Source of the DNA: Elymus sibiricus
Taxonomy: Eukaryota > Streptophyta > Magnoliopsida > Poales > Poaceae
Length of the DNA: 64,000 bases
NCBI GenBank assembly: GCA_039707655.1
Contig: CM077665.1
Location: forward strand, 84,135,954-84,199,953
Direction of reading: 5' to 3'
Part shown: piece after piece, positions 1 through 10,700 of the stretch
How positions within the stretch are numbered: the first letter of the stretch is position 1
Layout of the letters: each line of letters begins with the position of its first letter
Translations under genes and position numbers: made by a program
Notes under the pieces: model-generated
Databases searched by the model: none
Seen by the model: the letters and a program-made list of their open reading frames with translations, nothing else
What the model was told of the DNA's origin: nothing

Positions 1-518
1 CCTGCATGGCTCCAACCACTCCATGACCTACCCTGGTGTGGCTACAGCGCGGCCGGCCGTACCGCTGACCACGGCCGGCTACCGCAAGACGACGCCGTGC
101 CGATAGCGATGGCTCACCGGCGGGCCCCCCCACCGGCTCCCGATGGGAACCTACAGCCGGCGGTCCCTACGGCGACAAGACTCTTCGGCCGGGGGGGCCC
201 CTGGCCGGCCAGAGAGGCCGCCAGCCGGGTCCCTCCTGGCACCTTATATACATATTGTAATCCAGGGGGCTGGCCTATAAAGCCCCCCGGAGCCATCGAT
301 CGAACATAGGCACATCCACCCACGTAGAGAGGCAAAGAAAGCCAGCAGGCCTCTTCTTCCTCCTCTAACCAACAGCTCAAGGAGCACCATTGTAGCCCGC
401 TCGGTTCTTCAACCAGACTAGCAGGACTAGGGGTGTTACCTCCCACGGAGGGCCCCGAACCTGGGTACATCGCGTGTCTCTCACCGCTTGTCCCCAATCC
501 AGTTACCGGAGCCCGTCA
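1..518 (+). mobile_element. partial gypsy-type LTR, left part
   Basis: GC-rich sequence with two possible TATA elements (about 245-255 and 273-280) and, at 441-500, a U5-like stretch containing 'cgaacctgggta', which also occurs in the LTRs of the two Tat elements in this window. The stretch stops at 518 where the copia element begins and resumes at 22559, ending at 22625 in a motif like the Tat LTR end (gaaaacgacgaca compared with caaaaccacgaca). I infer one LTR split by the copia insertion. Its left end lies outside the window. Whether it is a solo LTR or the 5' LTR of a lost element cannot be told. The short frames inside it are not genes. Confidence 0.5.
514..518. repeat. left target-site duplication of copia element
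   Basis: cgtca immediately precedes the element. Its partner after the element is cgtcg at 22554-22558 (4 of 5 bases identical). Confidence 0.6.
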
Positions 519-2413
519 TGTTGGGGAACGTTGCATGGGAAACAAAAAATTTCCTACGCACACGCAAGATCTATCCATGGTGATGAGCATCTACGAGAGG
601 GAGAGTGGATCTACATACCCGTGTAGATCGCTAAGCGGGAAGCGTTAAGAAACACGGTTGATGTAGTCGAACGTCTTCGCGATCCAAATCGCCGAGCATC
701 CCGCGATCCAATCACGATCCGTCCCGCGATCCAATCACGATCCGTCCCGCGATCCCATCATGATCCGTCCCGCGATCAAATCACGAACCGTCTCGCGATC
801 CTAATCACGGTCCTTCTGATCTAGCGCCGAACGGACGGCACCTCCGCGTTCAGCACACGTACAGCTCGATGATGATCTCCGCCTTCTTGATCCAGCAAGA
901 GGGAGCGGAGAGGGAGATGATTTCTCTGGCAGCGCGACGGCGTGGCAGCGATGGTGGTGGAACTATTCCGGCAGGGCTTCGCCTAAGCACCGCCGAACTA
1001 GACTAGAGGAGAAAACAATCTAGATGAAGTAGAGGGAGCACGTGGCAATTAGGGTTAGCCCTCACCTCTAAACCTCTAGTATATATAGGAGGGAGGGGGA
1101 GGGGCTGGCCGGCCAAGACCTCCTCCAAGGAGTCGGCCGAAGTGGGAGGTGGAGTCCTACTCCAATCCTACTAGGAGTAGGATTCCTCCTCTCCACTTGG
1201 AAACCTTTTCCACCTTTCCTTCCTTTGGGTTTTTCCCACCTCCAGCCGCATGGGCCTTGTTGGGGGGTTCGGCCAGCCCACCAGGGGCTGGTTCACCTCC
1301 TCCTACAGCCCATGAGGCCCCTTGGGTCGAAAGGCCCCTCCCGATGGTCCCCGATACCCTCCCGGCACTCCCGGTACACTACCGAAGTACCCGCAACTTT
1401 TTCCGGTGACCAAAACGGGACTTCCTATATATCAATCTTTACCTCCGGACCATTTTGGAGCTCCTCGTGACGTCCGGGATCTCATCTGGGACTCCGAACA
1501 ACCTTCGGTCACCACCATACATAACTCTATACTACCGAAACGTCACCGAACGTTAAGTGTGCAGACCCTGTGGGTTCGAGAACTATGTAGACATGACCGA
1601 GACACCTCTACGGTCAATAACCAATAGCGGGACCTGGATGCCCATATTGGTTCCTACATATTCTACGAAGATCTTCATCGGTTGAACCTCTATGTCAAGG
1701 ATTCAGTTAATCCCGTATGCTGTTCCCTTTGTTCATCGGTATGTTACTTGCCCGAGATTCGATCGTCGGTATCTCTATACCTAGTTCAATCTCGTTACCG
1801 GCAAGTCTCTTTACTCGTTACGTAATACAAGATCCCGTGGATAACACTTTAGTCACATTGCTTGCAAGGCTTGTTGTGATGTTGTATTACCGAGTGGGCC
1901 CTGAGATACCTCTCCGTCACACGGAGTAACAAATCCCAGTCTTGATCCATGCCCACTCAACAGACACCCTCGGAAATACCTGTAGAGCATCTTTATAGTC
2001 ACCCAGTTACCTTGCGACGTTTGATACACACAAGGTATTCCTCCGGTGTCAGTGAGTTGCATGATCTCATGGTCATAGGAACAGATACTTGACATGCAGA
2101 AAACAATAGCAATAAACTGACACGATCATATGCTATGTTCATAGTTTGGGTCTTGTCCATCACATCATTCTCCTAATGATGTGATTCCGTTATCAAATGA
2201 CATCTCATGTCTATGTCTAGGAAACCTTGACCATCTTTGATCAACGAGCTAGTCTATTAGAGGCATACTAGGGACACAGTGTTGTCTATGTACCCACACA
2301 TGTATTTGAGTTTCCAATCAATACAATTACAGCATGGATAATAAAAGATTATCATGAACAAGGAAATATGATAATAACTAAATTATTATTGCCTCTAGGG
2401 CATATTTCCAACA
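519..2413 (-). repeat. 3' LTR of copia element (1895 bp)
   Basis: Near-identical to 20682-22553 over its whole length. At about 690-815 it has an array of ~23-bp units built on 'gtcccgcgatccaatcacgatcc', with one more unit than the partner LTR; this accounts for the 23-bp length difference. Short frames here (for example 1149-1409 and 1717-1929) recur in the partner LTR only because the DNA is repeated. Confidence 0.9.
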
Positions 2414-2424
2414 GTCTCCCACTT
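2414..2424 (-). other. polypurine tract of copia element
   Basis: Minus-strand AAGTGGGAGAC lies directly upstream of the LTR start, the expected site for plus-strand DNA priming in a copia element. Confidence 0.75.
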
Positions 2425-2853
2425 GCACTAGAGTCAATAATCTTGTTCACATCACCATGTGATTTACATTGTTATGAATCTAACACCCAATGAGTTCTGG
2501 GGTTCGATCATGCTTTGCATGTGAGAGAGGTCTTTAGTCAATGGTCAGCAACATTCAGATCCGTGTGTTCTTTGCAAATCTATATGTCATACTGCAGATG
2601 CTACCACGCTCCACTTGGAGCTATTCCAAATGGTTGCTCCACTATACGTATCCTGGCTGCTACTCAGAGTCGTCCGGATAGGTGACAAAGCTTGCATCAA
2701 CGTAACCCTTTACGACAAACTCTTTATCACCTCCATAATCGAGAAATATTTCCTTAGTCCTCTAGTTACTAAGGATAACTTTGACCGCTGTCCAGTGATC
2801 CACTCCTGGATCACTCTTGTACCCCTTGACAAACTCATGGCAAGGCACACACG
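2414..2853 (-). pseudogene. copia pol remnant, C-terminal RNase H side
   Basis: This is the 3' part of the copia pol region on the minus strand, between the polypurine tract and the Tat-1 insertion. An open stretch (2710-2853 on the minus strand) includes '...IQEWITGQRSKLSLVTRG', a low-quality match to the copia RNase H end. It is separated from the reverse transcriptase remnant (16103 onward) only by Tat-1. The frame is too broken to define residues. Confidence 0.5.
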
Positions 2854-2858
2854 GGTGC
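2854..2858. repeat. left TSD of Tat-1
   Basis: ggtgc is repeated exactly at 16098-16102, giving a perfect 5-bp duplication around 2859-16097. Confidence 0.9.
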
Positions 2859-3400
2859 TGTTGGGGATATAACCCCGTGGTAAGACCCGCCCGGGAGGGG
2901 CCGGGTCATACCTGGCGGCTCGTAAGCCAAGATCTATAAGGTGGGCCGGAAGGTGAAGGCCAGGCCGCATGGCGGTTTACCTGACGGGCCAAGACGAAGG
3001 TCCAGAGACAGAAGATGGTGTGAAGACCCGGGTGGTTAAGCCGCCCGGAGACGGCTTGCCCAAGACGGCAAGGCGGCTTAGAGACAGGATTGAATACGTT
3101 GTATGAGTCGGTGTGAGACTCGTGTAACCCAGGGCCTTGACCTCCTATATAAAGGTGAGACCCTGGGGCGGCTTAGACAGAAACCAATCAATCGAGAACT
3201 AGGTCAAGCGAATCCGCTCCCTTGTAATCGATACTCCAATCAATACAACACAAGCAGGACATAGGCTTTTACCTCTTCTTAAGGGGGCTGAACCTGGGTA
3301 AACTCGTGTCCCTCGTCTCGACCAACCCCTTTGAGTCCACCGCCTTAGCGATGGCCTCGAACCTAAGTCTTCGGACATCTGCCGTGACAAAACCACGACA
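2859..3400 (+). repeat. 5' LTR of Tat-1
   Basis: Starts TGTTGGGGATATAACCCC and ends CACGACA. It matches 15556-16097 over the same 542-bp length. The gag start codon lies inside it at 3351. Confidence 0.95.
3146..3153 (+). promoter_or_regulatory. LTR TATA box of Tat-1
   Basis: tatataaa sits within the 5' LTR; the same box is at 15843-15850 in the 3' LTR. It would place the RNA start near 3175-3185, about 170 bp upstream of the first ATG of the gag frame. Confidence 0.65.
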
Positions 3401-6400
3401 GTTGGCGCCCACCGTGGGGCTTGCGCTCGGTGGTGTTGAGTTCTCAAAGGGCTCTCTCCCAGGGATCGAGGGGTACGCTGTCGGCAGGATGACCAAGAGT
3501 CACCGCGGCCGGCTCTACATCGACGACGCCGGCTGGGGCCCCGAGGCCGACTCAATTGAGTACGGTTTTCGGGTCCCCTTCGGCGGAATCCACGTCTTCA
3601 TCGGCAAGATCGGCGGATCTGAACCCGGGCCGGACATCTGCACCGACATCGTCGAGCCGGCCCGGCGCGAGCAACCCGCCCGACGCGTGCAACCTGCCCG
3701 TGCTAACCCGGGTAGGAAGCATGTCTTCGTTCGCTTCACCCAGGGCATGGAGCTTGAAGGTTCTATGTTGCGGGAAGATGCCCTCATCTGCTCAGAGGAT
3801 GGATCCTCGAGTGGAGAGACGGAGTCAATCTACCAGCTTCACAATGGTGGGCTCGGGGGCTACATCAAACCTTACCCCGAGTCGGAGCATCATGAGCCAG
3901 AAGATTATGAGCCGCCGAACCGTGCTGCCGTCTTCATGGCGGGTTCAGCGGTGGCTCCTGGCAGCTCAGCCGCCGGTGCGACTGGGTCTGGGGCTGGCAG
4001 GCCGCCGGCTCAGGTTCTTCTGGATCTGATGAATGAGCTTACAACCCTGATGGCGACTGAGGTCACTGCTGAAAACCAAGCGGCCCATAATGCGGAGATC
4101 GCGAGGTTGAAGAGCCAGATGACTGGAGTCCAACAGGAAATCAATGCGCTGAAGGCTCAGATGGATGCTGAGGCGGAGCGCCTTAGGGCGGACGCTTTCC
4201 GTTTGGAGTTAGAGCAGCAGTCTGCGGCGGCGGTTCAATGGATGAGGCATCAATCCCGCTTGCCGGATCAGTATGAAGCCAGAAATCTTTTCAACACGCC
4301 AGGGACGGGATGGAACGTACCTTTGACCGTGACCCGTACGGCGGAAGTACCTGGAAGCCGGGCGGCGGTTCAGCATCAGCGGCCAGACCCGCCGCGCCGG
4401 AACCCGACCCCACCACAACCTTTTTCGACTCCGCCGGGTCATTATTCTAACCCGACGGAGAACTTGGTGGCGGAGGCCACCAGGCTTGATACAATTCCCA
4501 TCCCCGACGAGGCGCCTTTTGCAGAGGAGGTGCGGAACGCTATTGGATATCTGCGGATGGCGGTGGCCCAGCAGGAGAAGTATACTTACAGCCGGAGCCG
4601 CGTGCATTCAACCCCCATCCCCAGCCGTAGCTACAGCCGGCGTTATGAGTCGCCGGCGGTTTCTAGCACTGAACGACATCGGAACCCGCAGCGAGTCGAC
4701 CGGGCGGCTCTGGATGCTCAGGCGCTGGTGGATCGGGCAAGGGCACAGCGAGAAGCGGCGGCTCTGGCGGCGGCGGCGGCTCATCAAGAACCCACAGTTG
4801 CACCTTCTGTCTCAGTAGGGGCAGGATTAACCTCTAGGGCTGTGGGAGTGCCGTGTTTAGCGCCGGCTCTACGGAACGAGCGTCTGCCGAAGGATTTCAA
4901 GGGCCCTCGCAAGGTGCCCAATTATACTGCTGACCTACCTCCAGAGGCTTGGATCGAAAGCTATGAGTTGGCCATGGAGATGTTAGACGTCAGTGATGCA
5001 GTATGTGCCAAATATTTCATCATGATGTTGGAAGGGCCGGCTCGCACGTGGTTGAAGGGCTTGCCACCCAACACCATTAATTCCTGGTCTGAGTTAAAGG
5101 CGAGATTCATCAAAAATTTCCAAGGAACGTGCAAGCAGCCCATGACGATTGTGGATCTGGACCATTGCGTGCAGCAGGATGACGAGTCGGCTCATCACTG
5201 GGTCCGGCGGGTCTCAACCATCATCCACTCTTCAGAACAGATTACGGCGGCTCAAGCAGTTTTGATTCTAGAGAAGAATTGCCACTTCACACCTTTGAAG
5301 CAGAAGCTTGGCCGGCTCAAGCGTACGTGCCAGGATATGGGGGAGCTCATGGCGGCTCTCACCAAGTATGCAGACTCCGATAACACGAAGGACCCTGGCT
5401 CAGATGATGAGAAATCGGGTCAGGGTAAGAAAAATAACAATGGCAAGGGTCAACAGCAAAGCGCGGCCAGAAATAGGAACCCGGGCAAGCGAAAGAACCC
5501 GGACGGCGGGTCAGAATTGGTGGCGAACACCAGTGCTGGGAACAATCGTGCTAAGGGCAATGAGAATTTCAGGCCACCCTTTAACAAGGGCAAAGCTCCT
5601 TTCAACTTGGAAGAGATGCTCAATAAACCTTGTCCAGAGCACAACCGGCCTGATAAGCCGGCAGGCCATACATGGAGGGATTGCAGTATTATGCGGCAGT
5701 TTCGGGATTACAGCCTTCAACAGCATCGTAATAACGGTAATGGGCCGTCAGGCGGTTCAGGGCCGGGCGGATCAGGAGCCGGCTTTGGTACTGGCGGTTC
5801 AGGATCCGGTTACCAGGGTCAAGGCAATCAAGGAGGTCATCATCAGCAGTCTGGCGGTGGAGGCCAGCAGCAGAATAACCAATCGGGGTACCAGACTAAC
5901 CCGAAACAGCTCAGTGGGGGTCAGTATCATGTTTTTACAACCAGTCTTGACAAGCGAGACCGAAAGGTACGCAAGCGGGCGGTTAATGCAGTCATGTCGG
6001 CTCTCCCGCAGTATTTCAAGTGGTCTGAGTATGACATAACTTGGAGCCGGGCGGATCACCCGCCGCGTGTTGATAACCCGGGGCAACTGGCTTTGGTAGT
6101 TGCCCCCCAAGTGGGAGGATATGTGTTCACCAAGGTGCTTATGGATGGTGGCAGCAGCATCAACATCCTGTATTATGACACTTTCAGCCGGATGGGTTTG
6201 CTTGATAAGGATCTTAAGCCCTCTTCAACAGTTTTTCATGGTGTGGTGCCTGGCAAGTCGGCTTATCCAGTGGGGAAGAATTGTTTGGAAGTAGCTTTTG
6301 GAGATGAATTCAACTACAGGGTGGAGTCTTTGTGGTTTGAGGTTGTTAAAATTAAAAGCCCATATCATGCTCTGTTCGGACGGCCGGCTTACGCCAAGTT

Positions 6401-6719
6401 CATGGCTAGGCCTTGCTATGTTTACTTACAGCTCAAGATGCCTGGGTTGAACGGGATGATTACCATGCATGGTGATCGGAAAACGGCTCTTGAGTGTGAG
6501 GAGGGAGACGCGGCCTACGCAGAGTCAAGTTGTGATGAGGCAGAGCTCAAATTCTATAAAGAAAATGTTGACCCGGAAGACATGACTCCACTCAAGAAGC
6601 CTAGCACGGAATCTGAGCCGCCCCTCAAGTTTGCGGCGGATGATACCAAGCTGGTGGATTTCACTCCGGGCGACTCATCACAGCAGTTCACTATCGGGAC
6701 TAACATGGACCCCGCATAG
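3351..6719 (+). CDS. gag: Gag-protease polyprotein of Tat-1
   Basis: An open frame of 1122 residues from the first ATG after the LTR TATA box. The frame is also open upstream to 3306 but without an ATG. Gag would form the cytoplasmic particle that packages element RNA, and the aspartic protease would cut it. Around residues 525-600 is a retrotransposon gag domain (YELAMEMLDVSD, then ARTWLKGLP and FIKNFQGTC). Near residue 761 is an atypical zinc-knuckle-like CX2HX8HX4C motif. A long Gly/Gln/Asn-rich linker follows, then a protease with VLMDGGSSINIL (catalytic Asp near residue 932). The frame ends at a UAG shared with Tat-2, after which pol continues in the same frame. Tat-2 carries the homologue, broken by two stops. 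No lesion is seen in this copy. Confidence 0.85.
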   Translation: MASNLSLRTSAVTKPRQLAPTVGLALGGVEFSKGSLPGIEGYAVGRMTKSHRGRLYIDDAGWGPEADSIEYGFRVPFGGIHVFIGKIGGSEPGPDICTDIVEPARREQPARRVQPARANPGRKHVFVRFTQGMELEGSMLREDALICSEDGSSSGETESIYQLHNGGLGGYIKPYPESEHHEPEDYEPPNRAAVFMAGSAVAPGSSAAGATGSGAGRPPAQVLLDLMNELTTLMATEVTAENQAAHNAEIARLKSQMTGVQQEINALKAQMDAEAERLRADAFRLELEQQSAAAVQWMRHQSRLPDQYEARNLFNTPGTGWNVPLTVTRTAEVPGSRAAVQHQRPDPPRRNPTPPQPFSTPPGHYSNPTENLVAEATRLDTIPIPDEAPFAEEVRNAIGYLRMAVAQQEKYTYSRSRVHSTPIPSRSYSRRYESPAVSSTERHRNPQRVDRAALDAQALVDRARAQREAAALAAAAAHQEPTVAPSVSVGAGLTSRAVGVPCLAPALRNERLPKDFKGPRKVPNYTADLPPEAWIESYELAMEMLDVSDAVCAKYFIMMLEGPARTWLKGLPPNTINSWSELKARFIKNFQGTCKQPMTIVDLDHCVQQDDESAHHWVRRVSTIIHSSEQITAAQAVLILEKNCHFTPLKQKLGRLKRTCQDMGELMAALTKYADSDNTKDPGSDDEKSGQGKKNNNGKGQQQSAARNRNPGKRKNPDGGSELVANTSAGNNRAKGNENFRPPFNKGKAPFNLEEMLNKPCPEHNRPDKPAGHTWRDCSIMRQFRDYSLQQHRNNGNGPSGGSGPGGSGAGFGTGGSGSGYQGQGNQGGHHQQSGGGGQQQNNQSGYQTNPKQLSGGQYHVFTTSLDKRDRKVRKRAVNAVMSALPQYFKWSEYDITWSRADHPPRVDNPGQLALVVAPQVGGYVFTKVLMDGGSSINILYYDTFSRMGLLDKDLKPSSTVFHGVVPGKSAYPVGKNCLEVAFGDEFNYRVESLWFEVVKIKSPYHALFGRPAYAKFMARPCYVYLQLKMPGLNGMITMHGDRKTALECEEGDAAYAESSCDEAELKFYKENVDPEDMTPLKKPSTESEPPLKFAADDTKLVDFTPGDSSQQFTIGTNMDPA
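3402..3419 (+). other. primer binding site of Tat-1
   Basis: ttggcgcccaccgtgggg directly follows the LTR end. TGGCGCC is the usual core of plant gypsy primer sites. The gag frame reads straight through it, which is unusual. The same site is at 55453-55470 in Tat-2. Confidence 0.7.
6717..6719 (+). other. in-frame UAG between protease and reverse transcriptase
   Basis: The frame after the stop continues without a shift (GAA AGC GCG CTC) into reverse transcriptase. Tat-2 has a UAG at exactly the same place with identical following codons (52141-52143). A UAG shared by two diverged copies is more likely part of the element's design than decay. Confidence 0.7.
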
Positions 6720-9700
6720 GAAAGCGCGCTCATCGAATTCATCCGTGTGAATCGGGACATCTTCGCATGGAAGCCGTCTGACATGCCGGGTGTACCGAGA
6801 GAATTCGCTGAGCACCACCTTAATGTGGATCCTAAGTTCAAGCCGATCAAGCAGTTCCTTCGCCGTTTCAATGAAGAGCGGCGTAAAGCAATTGGGGAAG
6901 AGGTGGCCCGGCTCTTAGCAGGAGGGTTCATCGTGGAGGTTTTTCACCCGGAGTGGTTAGCTAACCCGGTGTTGGTGTTTAAGAAGAACGGCACGTGGCG
7001 GATGTGTGTGGATTACACGGATCTTAACAAGGCCTGTCCAGTTGACCCGTTTGCTCTCCCCCGCATCGACCAGATTATTGACGCGACGGCGGGTTGTGAG
7101 AGTTTATGCTTCCTGGACGCTTATTCAGGTTATCACCAGATCAAGATGGCAGTTAAAGACCAAGATAAGACGGCTTTCATTACGCCTTTTGGTGCTTTCT
7201 GCTATGTGTCTATGCCTTTCGGGCTCAAGAGTGCCCAGGCGACTTACCAGCGTTGTGTGCAGAACTGTCTTCATAGCCAAATTGGGCACAATGTTCATGC
7301 TTATGTGGATGATATTGTGGTCAAGTCAAGAAAGAAAGAGACTCTACTTGACGACCTGAAGGAAACATTCAATAACTTACGGGTTTACAAGATGATGCTT
7401 AACCCGGCTAAGTGTGTCTTTGGAGTTCCCGCGGGTAAGCTCTTGGGATTTCTAGTCTCTGAGCGTGGCATTGAAGCTAATCCGGACAAGATAAAGGCTA
7501 TTACTTCCCTGTCTGAGCCGGCATGCATCAATGACGTTCAGCGCCTGGCGGGTCGAGTCGCTACGCTAAACCGTTTCATAAGCCGCCTGGGTGAGAAGGC
7601 TATTCCTTTGTATCAGATGATGAAGAAAACAGACAACTTTGTTTGGAGCAATGCGGCGGATGAGGCGTTCGAGGCGCTCAAGAGGCAGCTGGCTGAGCCG
7701 CCGGTCTTGGCCGCTCCGGCTGAGAAAAAACCTTTGCTCCTCTACGTGGCGGCTAACAACAGGGCAGTCAGCGCCGCGATTGTTGTGGAGCGTAAGGAAG
7801 CAGGAAAGGAATACCAGGTTCAGAGGCCGGTTTACTACGTCAGTGAAGTCTTGATCGAATCCAAGCAAAGGTACCCGCATTGGCAGAAACTGATATACGG
7901 GGTGTTCATGGCGAATCGTAAGTTGAAGCACTACTTCTTGGGACACCAGATCACTGTGGTTAGTTCTGCGCCGTTGGGTGACATATTTCAAAATAGAGAA
8001 GCCACCGGCAGGATTGCAAAGTGGGCGTTGGAGCTTGGGCCTCTTAATCTGAAATATGTGCCTCGCACGGCTGTTAAGTCTCAAGCTTTGGTAGATTTTA
8101 TAAACGACTGGACAGAGTGTCAGTCGCCTGAGGAGAAGCCGGATAGCACATACTGGACAATTCACTTTGATGGATCCAAGCAGTTGGAAGGGTCCGGGGC
8201 CGGAGTTGTCTTAACTTCCCCTAAAGGTGACAAGTTTTGTTATGTGTTAAGGTTGATGTTTCCCTGTACTAACAATGCAGCTGAGTATGAGGCCTTGCTT
8301 CACGGCCTCCGCGTGGCTAAGGAGATGAATCTGAGCCGGGTCAGATGTCTCGGCGACTCAGACCTCGTGGCTCAGCAAGTATCAGGCACATGGGATTCCA
8401 AATACCCACAGATGGCGGCTTATCGTCAGGCGGTGGACGTCATTGCTGGTCACTTCAAGGGTTATCAAGTGGATCATATTGACCGTCGCAAGAACTAGGC
8501 GGCTGACGCGTTGTCGAGGCTGGGCTCTCAACGTAAGCCGGTGCCGCCTAATGTTTTCCTGGACGTGTTATATCACCCGTCGGTTAAGCTACCTACGGAG
8601 GAGGATCTGGCTGTACCTGACCCGGAGGGGCAGCTGGTGGCGGCTCTACATGCTATCCCTGACTGGACGTTGCCTTACCTAGCGTACTTGACTCGTGGTG
8701 AGTTACCCGAGGATGAGACCTTGGCAAGGCAAGTCATAAGGCGATCTAAGTCCATGACGATCGTCAATGGCTAGTTACATAAGCGCAGCGTCACCGGCGT
8801 TTTTCAACGTTGTGTTTCACCTGAAGAAGGTAAGGAAATCTTAAATGAGATTCACGCTGGCGATTGTGGTCATCACGCTGGCTCAAAATCTCTGGTGGCC
8901 AAGGCTTTTCGGCATGGTTTCTTCTGGCTGACGGCTCATAAGGACGCAGAAGACTTGGTTCTCAAGTGCGATGGATGTCAGAAGTTTGGGCGACGTGCTC
9001 ACGTGCCGGCTCAGGAGTTGCATATGATTCCAATTACCTGGCCGTTTGCGGTCTGGGGGCTTGATATGGTCGGGCCCTTCAAGAGATCCAAAGACAAGAA
9101 GACCCACCTATTGGTGGCGGTGGATAAGTTTACCAAGTGGGTGGAGGCTGAGCCGGTCGGCAAGTGTGACGCGGCTACGGCGGTTCAGTTTATCAAAAAA
9201 TTGATCTACCGCTTTGGTTACCCTCATAGTATCATCACAGATAATGGCACAAACCTATCCAAGGGAGCTATGCAGGCGTTCTGTGAAAGTGAGCATATCC
9301 GGCTTGCCGTCTCTGCCGTTGCTCATCCACAATCCAATGGTCAGGCGGAGCGTGCTAACCAGGAGATCTTGCGAGGCATCAAGCCCCGGCTTATGGTTCC
9401 TCTACAGCGAACACCGGGTTGTTGGGTAGAAGAGTTACCATCAGTTTTATGGAGCATCAGAACTACTCCCAACAGGTCAACAGGCTATACGCCTTTCTTC
9501 ATGGTTTATGGCGCAGAAGCCGTATTACCAAGTGATATACGTCATGACTCGCCGAGAGTGGCGGCTTACGTTGAGACAGATAATGAGACAGCACGTCAGG
9601 ATGCGTTAGATGCTTTGGATGAAGAGCGTGATCTGGCGGCGGCTCGATCGGCGATTTATCAACAAGACCTGCGTCGCTATCATAGCCGCAGGGTTAAGAC

Positions 9701-9917
9701 CCGGACGTTTCAAGAAGGCGACTTGGTGTTACGTCTAATTCAAGATCAGACGGATGTGCACAAGCTATCTCCTCCATGGGAAGGACCTTTTGTAGTTAGC
9801 AGAAACCTCAACAATGGGTCATACTATCTCATTGACGTACGAGACGAGTCACGCACTTCTGGGCAGGAGACCCACCGGCCGTGGAATATCGCTCATCTAC
9901 GGCCTTACTATACTTGA
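6720..9917 (+). pseudogene. pol: Pol of Tat-1: reverse transcriptase, RNase H, second RNase H, integrase (two stops)
   Basis: One continuous frame in phase with gag-pro, broken by TAG at 8496-8498 and 8772-8774; Tat-2 has GAG (Glu) at both sites. Pol copies element RNA to DNA and inserts it in the nucleus. Visible parts: reverse transcriptase with the YVDD catalytic motif at about 7302; a gypsy RNase H and connection region about 7640-7990; a second, archaeal-type RNase H starting IHFDGS at about 8161; integrase with an H-H-C-C zinc region about 8850-8980 and catalytic D, D, E in GLDMVG (about 9058), TDNGTN (about 9237) and GQAERA (about 9340). It ends at TGA 9915-9917. Outside the two stops it looks sound, so the damage seems recent. 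The open pieces are 6747-8498, 8511-8774 and 8895-9917. Confidence 0.9.
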
Positions 9918-10039
9918 GTCATTGACTCTCCCCAGTGTACATCATCATTGTATATATCACTTATACATATATAATAAAGTTGGCATCCCTGCAAGCCGGG
10001 GCCTCTGCCGTTTTGCGTATCTCAGATTGTGCAAAGATG

Positions 10040-10240
10040 GATACAACCAAAAGGTCATTTGGGGGCTTCTAACCCGCCAGGGTTTGGCTTACACACCCTC
10101 TTGATCGGCTCTTCAGCCACTGTAAGGCCGGGTTATATACCCAAAAAGTTGACTTCGTCAACAAGGTCATTTGGGGGCTTCCAACCCGCCGGTTTAGATT
10201 ACACACCCTCTTGATCGGCTCTTCAGCCACCGCAAGTTGG
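10040..10240 (+). repeat. two-copy ~110-bp tandem repeat
   Basis: The units begin with 'aaggtcatttgggggctt' near 10050 and 10162. They share 'acacaccctcttgatcggct' followed by 'cttcagccac'. The 'tgggggct' core recurs in intron 4 of the antisense gene. Confidence 0.7.
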
Positions 10241-10298
10241 AGTTAAACCTGCCTGTAAGCTGCTGCTGCTCCGCCAGGTGACCCGCCGAACTCTTACC

Positions 10299-10700
10299 AG
10301 TTAATCTCGATTAGAGACCCTGAGCTGTTCAAGCATATTGGACAGTCACTCTCGTTAGAGACCCTGTACTGGTCAAGGTTAAACCGGCGGCTCTTGTCAC
10401 GTGAGGGCCGGCTTACGGAAAGCGAGGATAAACTCACCCATCTGCTGCCGACTCTCCGCTATGTGGCCCATTCGTACTCTTAAAACAGTTACTCTTTTAA
10501 AGACCCTGCACTGTTTAAGGTTCAAACGACGGATTTATGTCACCTGAGAGGTAGCTTATGGGCCCTAAGGGTACTCATGCCCTGCTGCGTCTCTCTCTGG
10601 TTCGTTGCGCTCTCATCAGTTAATCTCGCCTAGAGACCCTGAGCCGTTCAAAGGAATTGACGCTCAATCTCGTTAGAGACCCTGTACTGTTAAGAGTTCA
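10299..10700 (+). repeat. five degenerate ~36-bp AGAGACCCTG repeats
   Basis: Motifs resembling 'tctcgttagagaccctgtac' occur near 10299, 10341, 10486, 10617 and 10660, each flanked by 'agt' or 'cagtt' upstream and 'ttcaag' downstream. Tat-2 has reverse-complement equivalents at about 48440-48670 ('aagttcagggtct'). Function unknown. Confidence 0.65.

Noticed and set aside
1149..1929. Frames repeated in both copia LTRs (for example 1149-1409 and 21289-21549)
   Set aside because: They recur only because the LTRs are duplicates. The products are of low complexity and overlap one another in several phases.
5308..6039. 243-residue plus-strand frame inside Tat-1 gag
   Set aside because: It overlaps the gag-protease frame in another phase. 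The gag frame carries the gag domain and zinc-knuckle-like motif, so this is a shadow.
7566..8165. 199-residue minus-strand frame opposite Tat-1 pol
   Set aside because: It is antisense to RT/RNase H motifs. Tat-2 has only much shorter antisense frames there, so it is not conserved.
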